Source of the DNA: an uncultured Prevotellaceae bacterium
GTDB lineage: Bacteria; Bacteroidota; Bacteroidia; Bacteroidales; Bacteroidaceae
Reading direction: 5' to 3'
DNA length: 14,536 bases
Assembly (NCBI GenBank): GCA_902803455.1
Contig: CADCQC010000146.1
Coordinates: 1-14,536 of the forward strand
Shown here: piece after piece, positions 1-7,536 of the stretch
How positions within the stretch are numbered: position 1 is the first letter of the stretch
Layout: the number at the start of each line of letters is the position of its first letter
Notes under the pieces: model-generated
Told to the model about the DNA's origin: nothing
The model's input: the letters and a program-made list of their open reading frames with translations, nothing else
Databases searched by the model: none
Made by a program: the position numbers and the translations under genes

Positions 1-31
1 AAAGCGCATCCCGCATCCGCGGTTACGGCTG

Positions 32-63
32 CAAAAGTAAACAAAAGAAATGAGAACACCAAA
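32..63 (-). promoter_or_regulatory. Leftward Bacteroidetes-type promoter
   Basis: Read on the minus strand, TTTG (plus CAAA at 60-63) lies 20 nt before TACTTTTG (plus CAAAAGTA at 32-39). This matches the Bacteroidetes -33 TTTG / -7 TAnnTTTG consensus with normal spacing. Transcription would start at about position 25 and run out of the window, so the gene it serves is not visible. Confidence 0.6.
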
Positions 64-71
64 AGAAATGA
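42..71. repeat. 12-nt direct repeat in the left-edge promoter
   Basis: CAAAAGAAATGA occurs perfectly at 42-53 and again at 60-71, a period of 18 nt. The right copy contains the -33 element and the left copy lies in the spacer of the leftward promoter. It could be an operator pair, but in A-rich intergenic DNA it could also be chance. Confidence 0.45.
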
Positions 72-98
72 AAGTGTGCATCAAGGAGATGGGAGTAG

Positions 99-138
99 AA
101 AAAAATAAAGCGCTACGACCTTCACAGACAGCAGCGCT
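99..138 (-). terminator. Possible intrinsic terminator (leftward)
   Basis: AGCGCT at 133-138 and AGCGCT at 109-114 (a self-complementary hexamer) can form a 6-bp stem with an 18-nt loop. On the minus strand the stem is followed at once by TTATTTTTTT (plus 99-108). It lies downstream of the leftward lipoprotein gene and upstream of the next leftward promoter, where a terminator would be expected. The stem is short and the loop long, so the call is tentative. Confidence 0.35.
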
Positions 139-370
139 CATTTCCAAGAAAAATTACACTCTATTGATTATAAAGCCTAATACCTAAAACAATTGGAGAA
201 CATTATTTTTGTTCTGCAAATATATACATATTCAACTTGAAATAAAAACTTGTGGCAGACTTTTTTTTAGATATTTGCAAGTTATTTCTTTTTGAGAAAA
301 ATACATCGCTGAAATAGACAAAAATGAGGATAAATTAGCTTTCGCCACCCACATACTGGGCTCAAGACAA

Positions 371-1294
371 TCATTTTACCAAGTACATGAAGCCCTGCGG
401 TCCCTGGGCGGGGAATTGGTAGGTGAAATTCACGTATTCGGGTTTTCTCTTGGTCACCGTATCCACAATCTTTGCCACCTGCTCATCACTGAGTTTCTTC
501 AGATCGAGTTGGTAAGTATCAGAGCCATCTTCGGTTGCCATTGCCACGCTTTTGTTGAAACTCAGACTGATGTCGTCCTCCGAATCATTGATGACGATGC
601 TTTCGGCCTGATCATCGATCAAATTGCTGTCAATACAGTAAACGACCGGGATGGCTAAGATACCGTCGTTGATCACACCCACTTGGAGGGTCTCTCCCTC
701 GAGTTCATTATACTCATCGATCAGCACGATATTCTTGTACTTGCCTTCCTTTATCACCCGGCATTTCAAGCCGACTTCCTCTTCCATCATTTCCATCATG
801 TCAGCATTAATCGGTGCGGTTTCAATGTCTCCGACACTGGCTTTTTGAATGTAAGCGCTCTTAATATCACACCATTTGCTAAGAACACTTACCTTATAGA
901 AATCGCCTTCCTCGCCGAGGACAGGAAATACACGGCCTTCCCAAGTTATGATATCTGTGCTTAATTCGAACCCAGGCTTTTCTGGTTGGTCGGACCATTG
1001 GTAGACAATCTCACAAAAGTCGCTCTCGCAGTCTGCCTCATCCCATCTCATCAGAGTAGGACTGTTGGTGTCAGCTTTCTTATAGAGTCCTTGATCAGAC
1101 TTGGTCACCACCACGAATTTCTGGAATGGCGGAGCGGAAAGGTTGATCACACTTTCTTTCTTCGCTGTAGTCTCGGCCGTTGCCTCAGCGTTTTCAGCTT
1201 TCTCAGCAGTCTTTTTGTCACTACAGTTTGCAGTCATCGTGGGGAGCAGCATGCCAAGCACCACAAGCATCCCCATTTTAATTGTTTTCATCAT
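371..1294 (-). CDS. Putative acidic lipoprotein with SH3-like region
   Basis: A 307-residue exported protein of unknown function. The N-terminus has a lysine followed by a hydrophobic stretch (residues 6-19) and Cys24 in the context T-A-N-C, then S-D. This looks like a lipoprotein signal, but the lipobox is not canonical. Residues 26-46 form an Ala/Glu/Lys/Thr linker. Residues 59-155 look like a bacterial SH3-type fold: G-L-Y-K-K with a small-residue strand early, then the V-F-P-V-L-G-E-E-G-D-F-Y-K-V-S-V pattern at 122-137. The rest is acidic and unrecognised. Two ATG codons start the gene (1292-1294 and 1289-1291), and a four-codon upstream ORF overlaps the first. The 111-nt gap upstream, to the P-loop/CYTH gene, has no consensus promoter, so read-through from that gene is possible. 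The protein probably sits in the periplasm or outer membrane; no enzymatic motif is seen. Confidence 0.7.
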   Translation of the reverse strand: MMKTIKMGMLVVLGMLLPTMTANCSDKKTAEKAENAEATAETTAKKESVINLSAPPFQKFVVVTKSDQGLYKKADTNSPTLMRWDEADCESDFCEIVYQWSDQPEKPGFELSTDIITWEGRVFPVLGEEGDFYKVSVLSKWCDIKSAYIQKASVGDIETAPINADMMEMMEEEVGLKCRVIKEGKYKNIVLIDEYNELEGETLQVGVINDGILAIPVVYCIDSNLIDDQAESIVINDSEDDISLSFNKSVAMATEDGSDTYQLDLKKLSDEQVAKIVDTVTKRKPEYVNFTYQFPAQGPQGFMYLVK

Positions 1295-1305
1295 TGTTTA
1301 TCCAT
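1291..1305 (-). other. Four-codon upstream ORF overlapping a start codon
   Basis: On the minus strand ATG-GAT-AAA-CAA-TGA (M-D-K-Q-stop) ends at 1291. Its TGA overlaps the ATG of the lipoprotein gene in an ATGA arrangement. The two starts sit in a tandem duplication of TAAACAATG (plus CATTGTTTA at 1292-1300 and 1303-1311). It could allow translational coupling or reinitiation, or the upstream ATG may simply be a chance product of the duplication. Confidence 0.3.
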
Positions 1306-1405
1306 TGTTTAAGAGTGAATATACCACGTTTATGGTTGAATATTTAAGGTGTGTGCTATTCATACTGTTTATCTATATAGCCGTATTTGATAGATCCACC
1401 TAAAC

Positions 1406-2509
1406 TTATTTTTTGAGAGCGATATTGTAATTGTAGTATTTCTTATTGCCCGTGATGTCCTCTATGACACGGATGAACGGCGGGAACTTGACCGACTCGT
1501 CGGAGGCGACCCCTTTTGTCTCAAGGATCATCAGTCCGTCGATAGGTTTCAAGAACGTATCCAGTTCAAAATACTGTCCTTTCCAGATAAAGCTCTTCCT
1601 CACCTTCACAATGGTCTGGCGGTAGGGATCAGCCTGCTGCAGCAACGAGTTGTAAAGGTTGTTGGAGATTTGCCGTTCTGTCTGGAGGCATTCGGTGTCA
1701 GAGATCGGTGTCTTCGCCGTATGCACGTTGACGTATTTACCCTGCCATCCTCTTCTTCGCAGTCTCACCTCGCTCCCCGGTTCCGATACGAGATAAGTCT
1801 GTGTGATCTCGCTTACGATGCACTCGGGCAGTTCACCGACCACCTCAACGATATACTTGCGCTCCTCCTCGATGGGCTGTGGCAAACCGAGCACGAATGA
1901 GATTTCCTTGATGACGCGGTTGATCTTTTTCTCGAAGTCCTCATGGTTGTTGATGACCCTGAGATGTGTATGTCCTGTCCAGGCAGCGATGACCTTTTTG
2001 TCGAGCAACCTGGCCAACCGCAGTCCCTCATCATCCATTTTCTCGTAGCGCTGTGCGTTGGTGCTGGTGGTATAGAACTGTTCTGCCCCGTCGGCAGCCG
2101 AGACGAGATGCAGCACGGCGTCATAGCGATGGTCACGCAGTTGGGTGGTGCTGGTCCCCAATGATGCGGTGATTTCCTCCCACATCTCAGGAGTCATGTA
2201 GGCAGAGATGTCCATCGTGCCACGGTCGCAGACGATGAGTGTCGGCTCATGGCATTCCTGCGCCATCCGCAGGAATTTGTCTTCAAGAGCCATCTGGATC
2301 TCAAGTGTGGCTTTCTCTCCCTGATAGAAGAGCCCTTTGTTGTCGGTGAGATAGTTCATTCCTGCCTGACTGAAGAGCGTAGGCACTTCTGGAATAGTGA
2401 AAACTTTGTAACCGAGACTGGAGAAGTGCTCGATGACCCTTACGAGTGCAGTTGTCTTTCCTGCACATGGTCCACCCGTCAGGACGATTCTCTTGATGTC
2501 TTTATTCAT
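1406..2509 (-). CDS. P-loop NTPase with C-terminal CYTH domain (TTD14-like)
   Basis: A 367-residue soluble protein with two domains. The N-terminal half is a P-loop NTPase/kinase-like domain: Walker A G-G-P-C-A-G-K-T-T at residues 12-20, and a Walker-B-like strand L-I-V-C-D-R-G at 91-97 with Asp95. The C-terminal half, from about 214, is a CYTH (triphosphate tunnel) domain. It starts with E-E-E-R-K-Y-I-V, close to the ExExK signature, followed by the basic strand E-V-R-L-R-R-R (247-253), Y-F-E-L-D-T-F-L (313-320) and L-M-I-L-E-T-K-G (326-333). This order resembles Drosophila TTD14, a GTP- and phosphoinositide-binding protein, and bacterial AAA_28/CYTH proteins whose substrate is unknown. The CYTH half suggests binding or hydrolysis of a triphosphate-bearing ligand, but that is inference. 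The gene starts 32 nt after pepD with no promoter between them, so the two are probably co-transcribed. Confidence 0.8.
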   Translation of the reverse strand: MNKDIKRIVLTGGPCAGKTTALVRVIEHFSSLGYKVFTIPEVPTLFSQAGMNYLTDNKGLFYQGEKATLEIQMALEDKFLRMAQECHEPTLIVCDRGTMDISAYMTPEMWEEITASLGTSTTQLRDHRYDAVLHLVSAADGAEQFYTTSTNAQRYEKMDDEGLRLARLLDKKVIAAWTGHTHLRVINNHEDFEKKINRVIKEISFVLGLPQPIEEERKYIVEVVGELPECIVSEITQTYLVSEPGSEVRLRRRGWQGKYVNVHTAKTPISDTECLQTERQISNNLYNSLLQQADPYRQTIVKVRKSFIWKGQYFELDTFLKPIDGLMILETKGVASDESVKFPPFIRVIEDITGNKKYYNYNIALKK

Positions 2510-2541
2510 AATTGTAGAAGATTGTTGCGGAAAAAGTCATA

Positions 2542-4011
2542 TCATGATAGCAGCGGCTGCTGAGCCAGACGGCGCAGGAGTTCGACAAACACCTTCCAGA
2601 TGTCGCTGATGGTGCTCAGTTTCACCCGTTCTGACGTGGAATGGGGCTCTACGATTCTCGGTCCGATACTGGCAATCTGTATGCCCGGATATTTCTCGAC
2701 GAAATAGCCCGCCTCAAGAACAAAATGCATGGCCACCATCTTTGGGCGCCATCCCAAGAGGTCTTGGAAGACATCGGACGTCATCTTGATGAAAGGCGCC
2801 TGTTGGTCTTCACGCCAGGCAGGAGCGTCCATCAATGTCACCGACGAGCCACCGGCCTCGGTGAAAGCCTGTGCGATCTCGGCAGCCACCGCCCGTTTCT
2901 CATCATCGTTGAAACTGCGGGTATGTGTGGTGACGATCAACTGGTCGCCATCGAGATAGAGACGTCCCACATTATTAGAAGTCTCTACGGTATCAGGCAT
3001 GTCGTCACTCATCTTGATGACACCTTGCGGCAATTGCTCCAGACAGGTCATCCATCTTTGGAAACTGTCATCGCTGATGACCGTATCACACGGATTCACC
3101 TTCTCGACATGGCATCTCACGTCAGGATCAGTCTCTCCATATTCCTCTGCGATCCATTCATTGAAGGTCTCCTCCTGCTGTTTGACAAATTCTGCCGCCT
3201 CGCCGGAAGGCACGGTGATGATCATCTGTGCCGAGGAAGCGATCGACGCGTTGGCCTCCCCCACGTCAATGGCGGCGAGCAAGAGGTCGAACTCATTATA
3301 AATAGCGGAGAGCACTGCCCAAGCCATCATCACAGCACTGGCCCTACCCTTGTTGATATCGACACCCGAATGTCCTCCCTTGCCACCAGTGATGGTGATG
3401 CGGTACCATCTGCGCTTCCCTCCGGGCGCCTTGATGACCTCCATGGGCAAGCGATGCTGCTGCAACAGCGCACCAGCGGCTCCGGTGGTGATGGTGTCGT
3501 AGTCTTCAGAATCCAGGTTGATCACTTTCCTTCCTCGGATGAAGTCGGGTGCCAGTCCTGCAGCCCCCGTCATGCCATCCTCCTCATTGGTGGTGGTGAT
3601 GACCTCTATCGGTCCGTGCACGATACTGTCGTCATCGAGCATGGCAAGAGCCATCGAGAGACCGATACCGTTGTCGGCTCCCAGTGAGGTGCCCTCAGCG
3701 CGCATCCATTCCCCGTCGATCTTGGCCACGATCGGATCGTTGAGCGGGTCGTCCATGCCCACGCACACCATATCCATGTGATTAAGCACGACGATGGGCT
3801 CAGCCTTCTCATATCCAGGCGTAGCCGGTTTTCTGATGACCACGCAATGCTGCTCATCACGCTGATAATCCAGTCCGCGCTGCTCTGCAAACTGGCAAAG
3901 GAAGTCAGCCACGCGCTCCTCATGGTGCGATGGACGCGGTATCTGATTGAGTTGTCTGAAAATACGCATGACAGCCTCTGGAGCAGGAAAAGGATGATTG
4001 GATTGTTCCAT
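2542..4011 (-). CDS. pepD: Cytosol non-specific dipeptidase (M20 family, PepD)
   Basis: A 489-residue cytoplasmic metallopeptidase that splits dipeptides such as Xaa-His, close in length to E. coli PepD (485). The dizinc site of the M20 family is complete: His78 and Asp80 in V-L-N-H-M-D-M-V, bridging Asp113 in G-A-D-N-G, catalytic Glu143 and ligand Glu144 in T-N-E-E-D-G, Asp167 in N-L-D-S-E, and His457 in E-P-H-S-T-S-E near the C-terminus. The lid/dimerisation domain shows G-G-K-G-G-H-S-G-V-D. There is no signal peptide. I chose the start at 4011 (M-E-Q-S-N-H) because the -7 element of the matching promoter lies at 4051-4058; an upstream in-frame ATG at 4080 would fall inside that promoter and add 23 residues unlike the family. 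It is first in a leftward operon with the P-loop/CYTH gene and is likely housekeeping peptide turnover. Confidence 0.95.
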   Translation of the reverse strand: MEQSNHPFPAPEAVMRIFRQLNQIPRPSHHEERVADFLCQFAEQRGLDYQRDEQHCVVIRKPATPGYEKAEPIVVLNHMDMVCVGMDDPLNDPIVAKIDGEWMRAEGTSLGADNGIGLSMALAMLDDDSIVHGPIEVITTTNEEDGMTGAAGLAPDFIRGRKVINLDSEDYDTITTGAAGALLQQHRLPMEVIKAPGGKRRWYRITITGGKGGHSGVDINKGRASAVMMAWAVLSAIYNEFDLLLAAIDVGEANASIASSAQMIITVPSGEAAEFVKQQEETFNEWIAEEYGETDPDVRCHVEKVNPCDTVISDDSFQRWMTCLEQLPQGVIKMSDDMPDTVETSNNVGRLYLDGDQLIVTTHTRSFNDDEKRAVAAEIAQAFTEAGGSSVTLMDAPAWREDQQAPFIKMTSDVFQDLLGWRPKMVAMHFVLEAGYFVEKYPGIQIASIGPRIVEPHSTSERVKLSTISDIWKVFVELLRRLAQQPLLS

Positions 4012-4050
4012 AATATGAATGCTGATTCTGATGATGATTAGTTGATATGG

Positions 4051-4081
4051 CAAAAATAAACAAAACCTCTGACAACACAAA
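4051..4081 (-). promoter_or_regulatory. pepD promoter (Bacteroidetes type)
   Basis: On the minus strand TTTG (plus CAAA 4078-4081) is followed after 19 nt by TATTTTTG (plus CAAAAATA 4051-4058), matching -33 TTTG / -7 TAnnTTTG. The predicted transcription start near 4045 leaves a leader of about 34 nt before the ATG at 4011. This fixes the pepD start. Confidence 0.65.
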
Positions 4082-4128
4082 ACAAAGAAGCCAATTTTTA
4101 TTTTGACGATGTAAAAAGAGGATGTTTA

Positions 4129-4160
4129 TTTGCCTATTACGGGAGAAAAGTGTAATTTTG
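4129..4160 (+). promoter_or_regulatory. Promoter of the SGNH-MBOAT-esterase operon
   Basis: TTTG at 4129-4132, a 20-nt spacer, then TAATTTTG at 4153-4160, a full match to the Bacteroidetes consensus. The predicted start near 4166 gives a leader of about 28 nt to the ATG at 4194. It rules out the upstream in-frame ATG at 4122, which precedes the promoter. It is divergent from the pepD promoter, with 47 nt between the two -33 elements. Confidence 0.7.
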
Positions 4161-4193
4161 CACCCTAAACAGAAAGGACGCATCGAAAACGAC

Positions 4194-4976
4194 ATGAATT
4201 CCCAGCTTAAGGCCCTGATACTTTTTGTGGTGACTTTTTCAGCCATCTTTTTTTATGCCCAATCGCCAGTGGGCGTGACCTTCGCCAAGCAACTTCTTCG
4301 CAAGGTGGACCTGGCAGCCCTTCTCCCCCAAGCCCCCGACACCACACAGATGGTGGAGGTAGAGGTGAAACTGGCTCCCGACTCCACAGCCCAGCGATTT
4401 CTTTTTGTGGGCGACTCGATGGTGGAGCCACTCGCCTACCGTTTCTATGACTATTGCAAGGAGAGCGGCGACACGATGTATGCCGTCACCTGGTATGGCA
4501 GCACCACGAAAGCGTGGAGCGGCGAGACCCTCGATTATTTCATCCAGGAGGCCCGCCCCACATTTGTCATCTACTGCATGGGCAGCAACGAGTTGTATTC
4601 CAAAAACCTGAAGAGTATCAACGAATGTCTGAAACTGATGAAAGAGAAGGCCGGCGACTGTCCGTGCATCTTCATCGGTCCTCCCAACACGAAACCTGAT
4701 GAAGGATTCAACGATGAGATAGCGAAGGTCTTTGGGAAGAAAGGGTATTTCGACTCCCGAAGCATCGAGATGGAGCGCCGCAGCGACCATCTTCACCCGA
4801 CGATGATCGGCGCCCGCACCTGGATGGACGAGGTAGCGTTATGGATGGCGAGTGACAGTTGCCTCCATCCTGTGGTGCTCAACAAGCCCGAAGGTAAGCC
4901 CTCCATCCGAATTGAACATATCGAAGTGATGCCGGTGAAGGACAAAGGCCGCCGGCTGCGGAACCCTAAGTCATAA
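4194..4976 (+). CDS. Membrane-anchored SGNH-family protein, MBOAT partner
   Basis: A 260-residue protein with one N-terminal hydrophobic segment (residues 6-22) and then a periplasmic SGNH hydrolase fold. The blocks are visible: F-V-G-D-S with Ser75 as nucleophile, C-M-G-S-N-E-L at 128-134 (block III, Glu where Asp is usual), and D-H-L-H at 198-201 with His201 as general base. The gene sits 11 nt before an MBOAT gene. SGNH/MBOAT pairs (AlgI with AlgJ/AlgX, PatA/PatB) O-acetylate exported polysaccharides or peptidoglycan: MBOAT brings the acyl group across the membrane and the SGNH protein transfers it. That role is inferred here; plain esterase activity is the alternative. The C-terminal tail after about residue 225 is basic and has no recognised motif. 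The start at 4194 is set by the promoter; the upstream ATG at 4122 would make the hydrophobic segment internal. Confidence 0.82.
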   Translation: MNSQLKALILFVVTFSAIFFYAQSPVGVTFAKQLLRKVDLAALLPQAPDTTQMVEVEVKLAPDSTAQRFLFVGDSMVEPLAYRFYDYCKESGDTMYAVTWYGSTTKAWSGETLDYFIQEARPTFVIYCMGSNELYSKNLKSINECLKLMKEKAGDCPCIFIGPPNTKPDEGFNDEIAKVFGKKGYFDSRSIEMERRSDHLHPTMIGARTWMDEVALWMASDSCLHPVVLNKPEGKPSIRIEHIEVMPVKDKGRRLRNPKS

Positions 4977-4987
4977 CTGCCATCAGA

Positions 4988-6448
4988 ATGCAGGTCACCG
5001 ACTATATATCCCATTTTCTCTCTGGCCCTGACAGCACATGGTCGTTTGTGTCGATACCATTTGCTGTAGCATTCATCGTGTTTTTCGGGATATACATATA
5101 CCTCAGGCGACAGTCAAGACGGCTGACCCTCGGTTATGTGATCATCTTCAGCATGCTGTTTGCCTACAAAGCCAACGGCGTGCTCATGGTGCTTTTGCCA
5201 CTCACCGCCCTGTTGTCGTATTACATGACCCGCCGGATGGCAATGGAGTCCGACAGCCGCCGCAAGCGATGGATGTGGGCTACGGTGTGCGTCGAACTGG
5301 CACCATTGCTGTATTACAAGTACACCAACTTCCTGCTCGACATCCTCCACGACCTCACCATCAGCAACTTTGGCCCATTGTCCATCATCCTCCCTGTGGG
5401 CATCTCCTTCTACACCTTCCAAGCCATCAGTTACACGGTGGACGTCTATAAACAGCGGTTCACCGCAGAAGTCGACCTGCTGGAGTATTTCTTTTACCTG
5501 ACCTTCTTTCCCCTGCTCATAGCAGGACCCATCACCCGTGCCGAGACGCTTCTCCCCCAGGCTCAGCACCGCCGCCATATCAACGACACGATGGTCTATG
5601 GTGGTTTGTGGCTCATCATGAGCGGTCTGGTGAAAAAAGCACTGATCGCTGACTATATCGCCCAGTACAACAACTGGATTTTTGATGACCCCACCGGTTA
5701 TTCGGGTTTTGAGAACCTGATGGGTGTGCTGGGCTATACCCTGCAGATCTACTGCGACTTCTCCGGCTACAGCGACATCAGCATCGGTATCGCATTGCTG
5801 TTGGGATTTGAGTTGAAAGAGAATTTCCGCTTCCCCTACCAGTCACTCAACGTGCAGGAGTTCTGGCGCCGCTGGCACATCTCCCTCTCCACCTGGTTTC
5901 GCGACTATGTCTACATTCCCCTTGGCGGCAACCGCCGTGGTCTGGTGCGCACCTACATCAACAATTTTGTCACGATGCTGATAGCCGGTCTGTGGCACGG
6001 AGCCTCGTGGATGTTTGTTATCTGGGGAGCGCTGCATGGTTTTGCCCAGGTGGTGCACAAGATGAGCAAGCCCTGGCTCGACCGACTGCCCGACCGCTGG
6101 TGGGTGACGTTTCCATGTTGGTTGATCACCTTCATCTATGTGTCGGTGGCATGGGTGTTCTTCCGTTCTCCCGACCTGTCAACCGCCTTCACTATCCTTG
6201 GCAAGATCGTCGGTGATTTCAGTCTCTCCTATCTCGTTCCGTTTGTGGAAACCCGCATGACATGGACCGTCTTCGTGGTGCTCGGCTTCGCTCTCCATGC
6301 TGTCCGTCAGCGCCATGTCGACAAATTGCGGAAGTTCTATGTCGACACACCTTGGACACTGAAACTCATCTTGCTCTTCATTGTCCTACAGTTGGTGATC
6401 AACTATCGTCTGAGTGACATCCGTCCCTTCATTTACGCACAATTCTGA
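4988..6448 (+). CDS. MBOAT family O-acyltransferase
   Basis: A 486-residue polytopic inner-membrane protein of the AlgI/DltB type. Many hydrophobic segments span its whole length. The MBOAT core is clear: Y-C-D-F-S-G-Y-S-D-I at 255-264, E-F-W-R-R-W-H-I-S-L-S-T-W-F-R-D-Y at 291-307, Y-I-P-L-G-G at 309-314, and G-L-W-H-G-A-S-W at 334-341 where His337 is the likely catalytic histidine, with a second histidine (His350) in A-L-H-G. Members of this group move an acyl group, usually acetyl, from a cytoplasmic thioester to an extracytoplasmic acceptor. The gene lies 11 nt after the SGNH gene and 11 nt before the CE2-like esterase, so the three are almost certainly co-transcribed. The acceptor (exopolysaccharide, O-antigen, peptidoglycan or another polymer) cannot be read from the sequence. 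No DltA/C/D-like genes are adjacent, which argues against teichoic-acid-style D-alanylation. Confidence 0.92.
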   Translation: MQVTDYISHFLSGPDSTWSFVSIPFAVAFIVFFGIYIYLRRQSRRLTLGYVIIFSMLFAYKANGVLMVLLPLTALLSYYMTRRMAMESDSRRKRWMWATVCVELAPLLYYKYTNFLLDILHDLTISNFGPLSIILPVGISFYTFQAISYTVDVYKQRFTAEVDLLEYFFYLTFFPLLIAGPITRAETLLPQAQHRRHINDTMVYGGLWLIMSGLVKKALIADYIAQYNNWIFDDPTGYSGFENLMGVLGYTLQIYCDFSGYSDISIGIALLLGFELKENFRFPYQSLNVQEFWRRWHISLSTWFRDYVYIPLGGNRRGLVRTYINNFVTMLIAGLWHGASWMFVIWGALHGFAQVVHKMSKPWLDRLPDRWWVTFPCWLITFIYVSVAWVFFRSPDLSTAFTILGKIVGDFSLSYLVPFVETRMTWTVFVVLGFALHAVRQRHVDKLRKFYVDTPWTLKLILLFIVLQLVINYRLSDIRPFIYAQF

Positions 6449-6459
6449 CCCACCTCATC

Positions 6460-7536
6460 ATGAAACGGTTTTATTCACTGGTGTTTTCGCTCCTGCTGAG
6501 CACCATCCTTCCTTTGAGTGCCTCCACTTTTGTTGGTGCCACCGATCCTGGTTTTGCCTATGTCGGCAGGATCAGTTGGCAGACGGTGGAAGGAGCCGCC
6601 GTATGGACCTATCCTGGCGTTCAGGTGCATGCCACTTTCACCGGCACCTCCGCCTCGATGAAGACCAATGCCGACTGCGGCTATTTCATGGTGGAGGTAG
6701 ACGACCTGCCCGCCAAGAAGGTGGAAGTGCTGAAAAACAAGGAAGTCACCCTGTTGGTCAATGGGTTGGACGCAGGTGAGCATCGTCTGACACTGACCTA
6801 TATCATCGAAGGGATGTATAAGAAACCCACCTTCTATGGCCTTTTTCTCGACGACGGTTGCGGTCTCGGTCCTCGTCCCGTTTTGCCAGAGCGAAAGATC
6901 GAATTCATCGGCAATTCCATCACCTGCGGTTATGGCATCGAAGGCAATGGCACGGAGAAGAAATTCCTTTTCAGCAAACAGAATTTCTATCATACCTACG
7001 CCGCCAAGACCGCCCGTGCACTGAATGCCCAATGTCAGGTGTGCGCCCGCAGCGGCATCGGCATCTACCGCAACTACGCAGGGAAGATTCCCGATGAGAT
7101 CATGCCCAACATCTATCCTCAGACGTTTTATGCCACCAGTGGTGAGCAATGGGACTTCTCACGTTTCCAGCCCGACGTGGTATGCGTAAACTTAGGCTGC
7201 AACGACACCTCCGTGGGCAAATACGACAAGGAGTTGTTGAAGGAGGCCTTCAAACGGTTCACCCAGACGCTCCGTGGTCATTATCCTCAGGCAAAGATTG
7301 TCTATATCATCGGTGCCATACGCGCATCATCCCGTCTGTATGACATCCGTGAGGCCCAGGATGCCGCCATTGCAGATGCCGCCGCTCGTGGTGACCATGA
7401 GGTATACCGCATGGACTTCACGCCCGATGACGGTTCGTTGGGCATGGGATCGCAAGGTCATCCCTCCATGCGCCGGCATGCCTTGATGGCTGAAGAACTG
7501 ACCACCTTTTTGAGGCAATTGATGGGCTGGGAGTAA
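6460..7536 (+). CDS. Exported SGNH esterase, CE2-like
   Basis: A 358-residue secreted protein. A signal peptide covers about residues 1-21 (cleavage likely near S-A-S). Residues 25-140 form a beta-rich region matching the N-terminal jelly-roll of carbohydrate esterase family 2. The SGNH domain follows: F-I-G-N-S-I-T-C-G-Y-G at 149-159 with Ser153 as nucleophile, V-N-L-G-C-N-D-T at 243-250 (block III) and G-H-P-S at 333-336 with His334. The position three before the His, usually Asp, is Ser331, which suggests a Ser-His dyad as described for some CE2 enzymes. The family removes acetyl groups from plant or bacterial polysaccharides. Placed next to the MBOAT pair, it may trim or edit acetylation of the same glycan, or simply act on dietary xylan or mannan; the two cannot be told apart here. 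Confidence 0.85.
   Translation: MKRFYSLVFSLLLSTILPLSASTFVGATDPGFAYVGRISWQTVEGAAVWTYPGVQVHATFTGTSASMKTNADCGYFMVEVDDLPAKKVEVLKNKEVTLLVNGLDAGEHRLTLTYIIEGMYKKPTFYGLFLDDGCGLGPRPVLPERKIEFIGNSITCGYGIEGNGTEKKFLFSKQNFYHTYAAKTARALNAQCQVCARSGIGIYRNYAGKIPDEIMPNIYPQTFYATSGEQWDFSRFQPDVVCVNLGCNDTSVGKYDKELLKEAFKRFTQTLRGHYPQAKIVYIIGAIRASSRLYDIREAQDAAIADAAARGDHEVYRMDFTPDDGSLGMGSQGHPSMRRHALMAEELTTFLRQLMGWE

Larger units (their letters stand above)
1..370. other. Intergenic region at left edge
   Basis: I find no convincing gene in these 370 bases, and no tRNA or rRNA structure was recognised. The stretch is AT-rich. It holds a leftward Bacteroidetes-type promoter near the edge, a 12-nt direct repeat overlapping that promoter, and a hairpin followed on the minus strand by a T-rich run. 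Further right is a long-loop inverted repeat: GAAATAAAAACTTG at 239-252 against CAAGTTATTTC at 278-288, with a 3-nt bulge and no T-run after it, so its role is unclear. The layout suggests the end of the leftward lipoprotein transcript followed by the start of another leftward transcription unit. Confidence 0.6.

Noticed and set aside
204..224. Promoter -7-like elements TATTTTTG (plus, 204-211) and CAAATATA (minus reading, 217-224)
   Set aside because: Neither has a TTTG at the right -33 distance; such matches are frequent by chance in AT-rich DNA.
2641..3687. A 348-codon plus-strand ORF opposite pepD
   Set aside because: It lies wholly antisense to a gene with a complete M20 active site, has no recognisable motif, and is rich in His, Arg and Ser as expected for an antisense shadow in moderately GC-rich coding DNA.
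4012..4080. N-terminal extension of pepD to an ATG at 4080
   Set aside because: It would place the -7 promoter element inside the coding region and add 23 residues absent from the family.
4122..4193. N-terminal extension of the SGNH gene to an ATG at 4122
   Set aside because: The extension starts upstream of a full consensus promoter (4129-4160) and would bury the membrane anchor.
6475..7149. A 224-codon minus-strand ORF opposite the CE2-like esterase
   Set aside because: It is antisense to clear SGNH motifs, has no start context or family resemblance, and is best read as a shadow.
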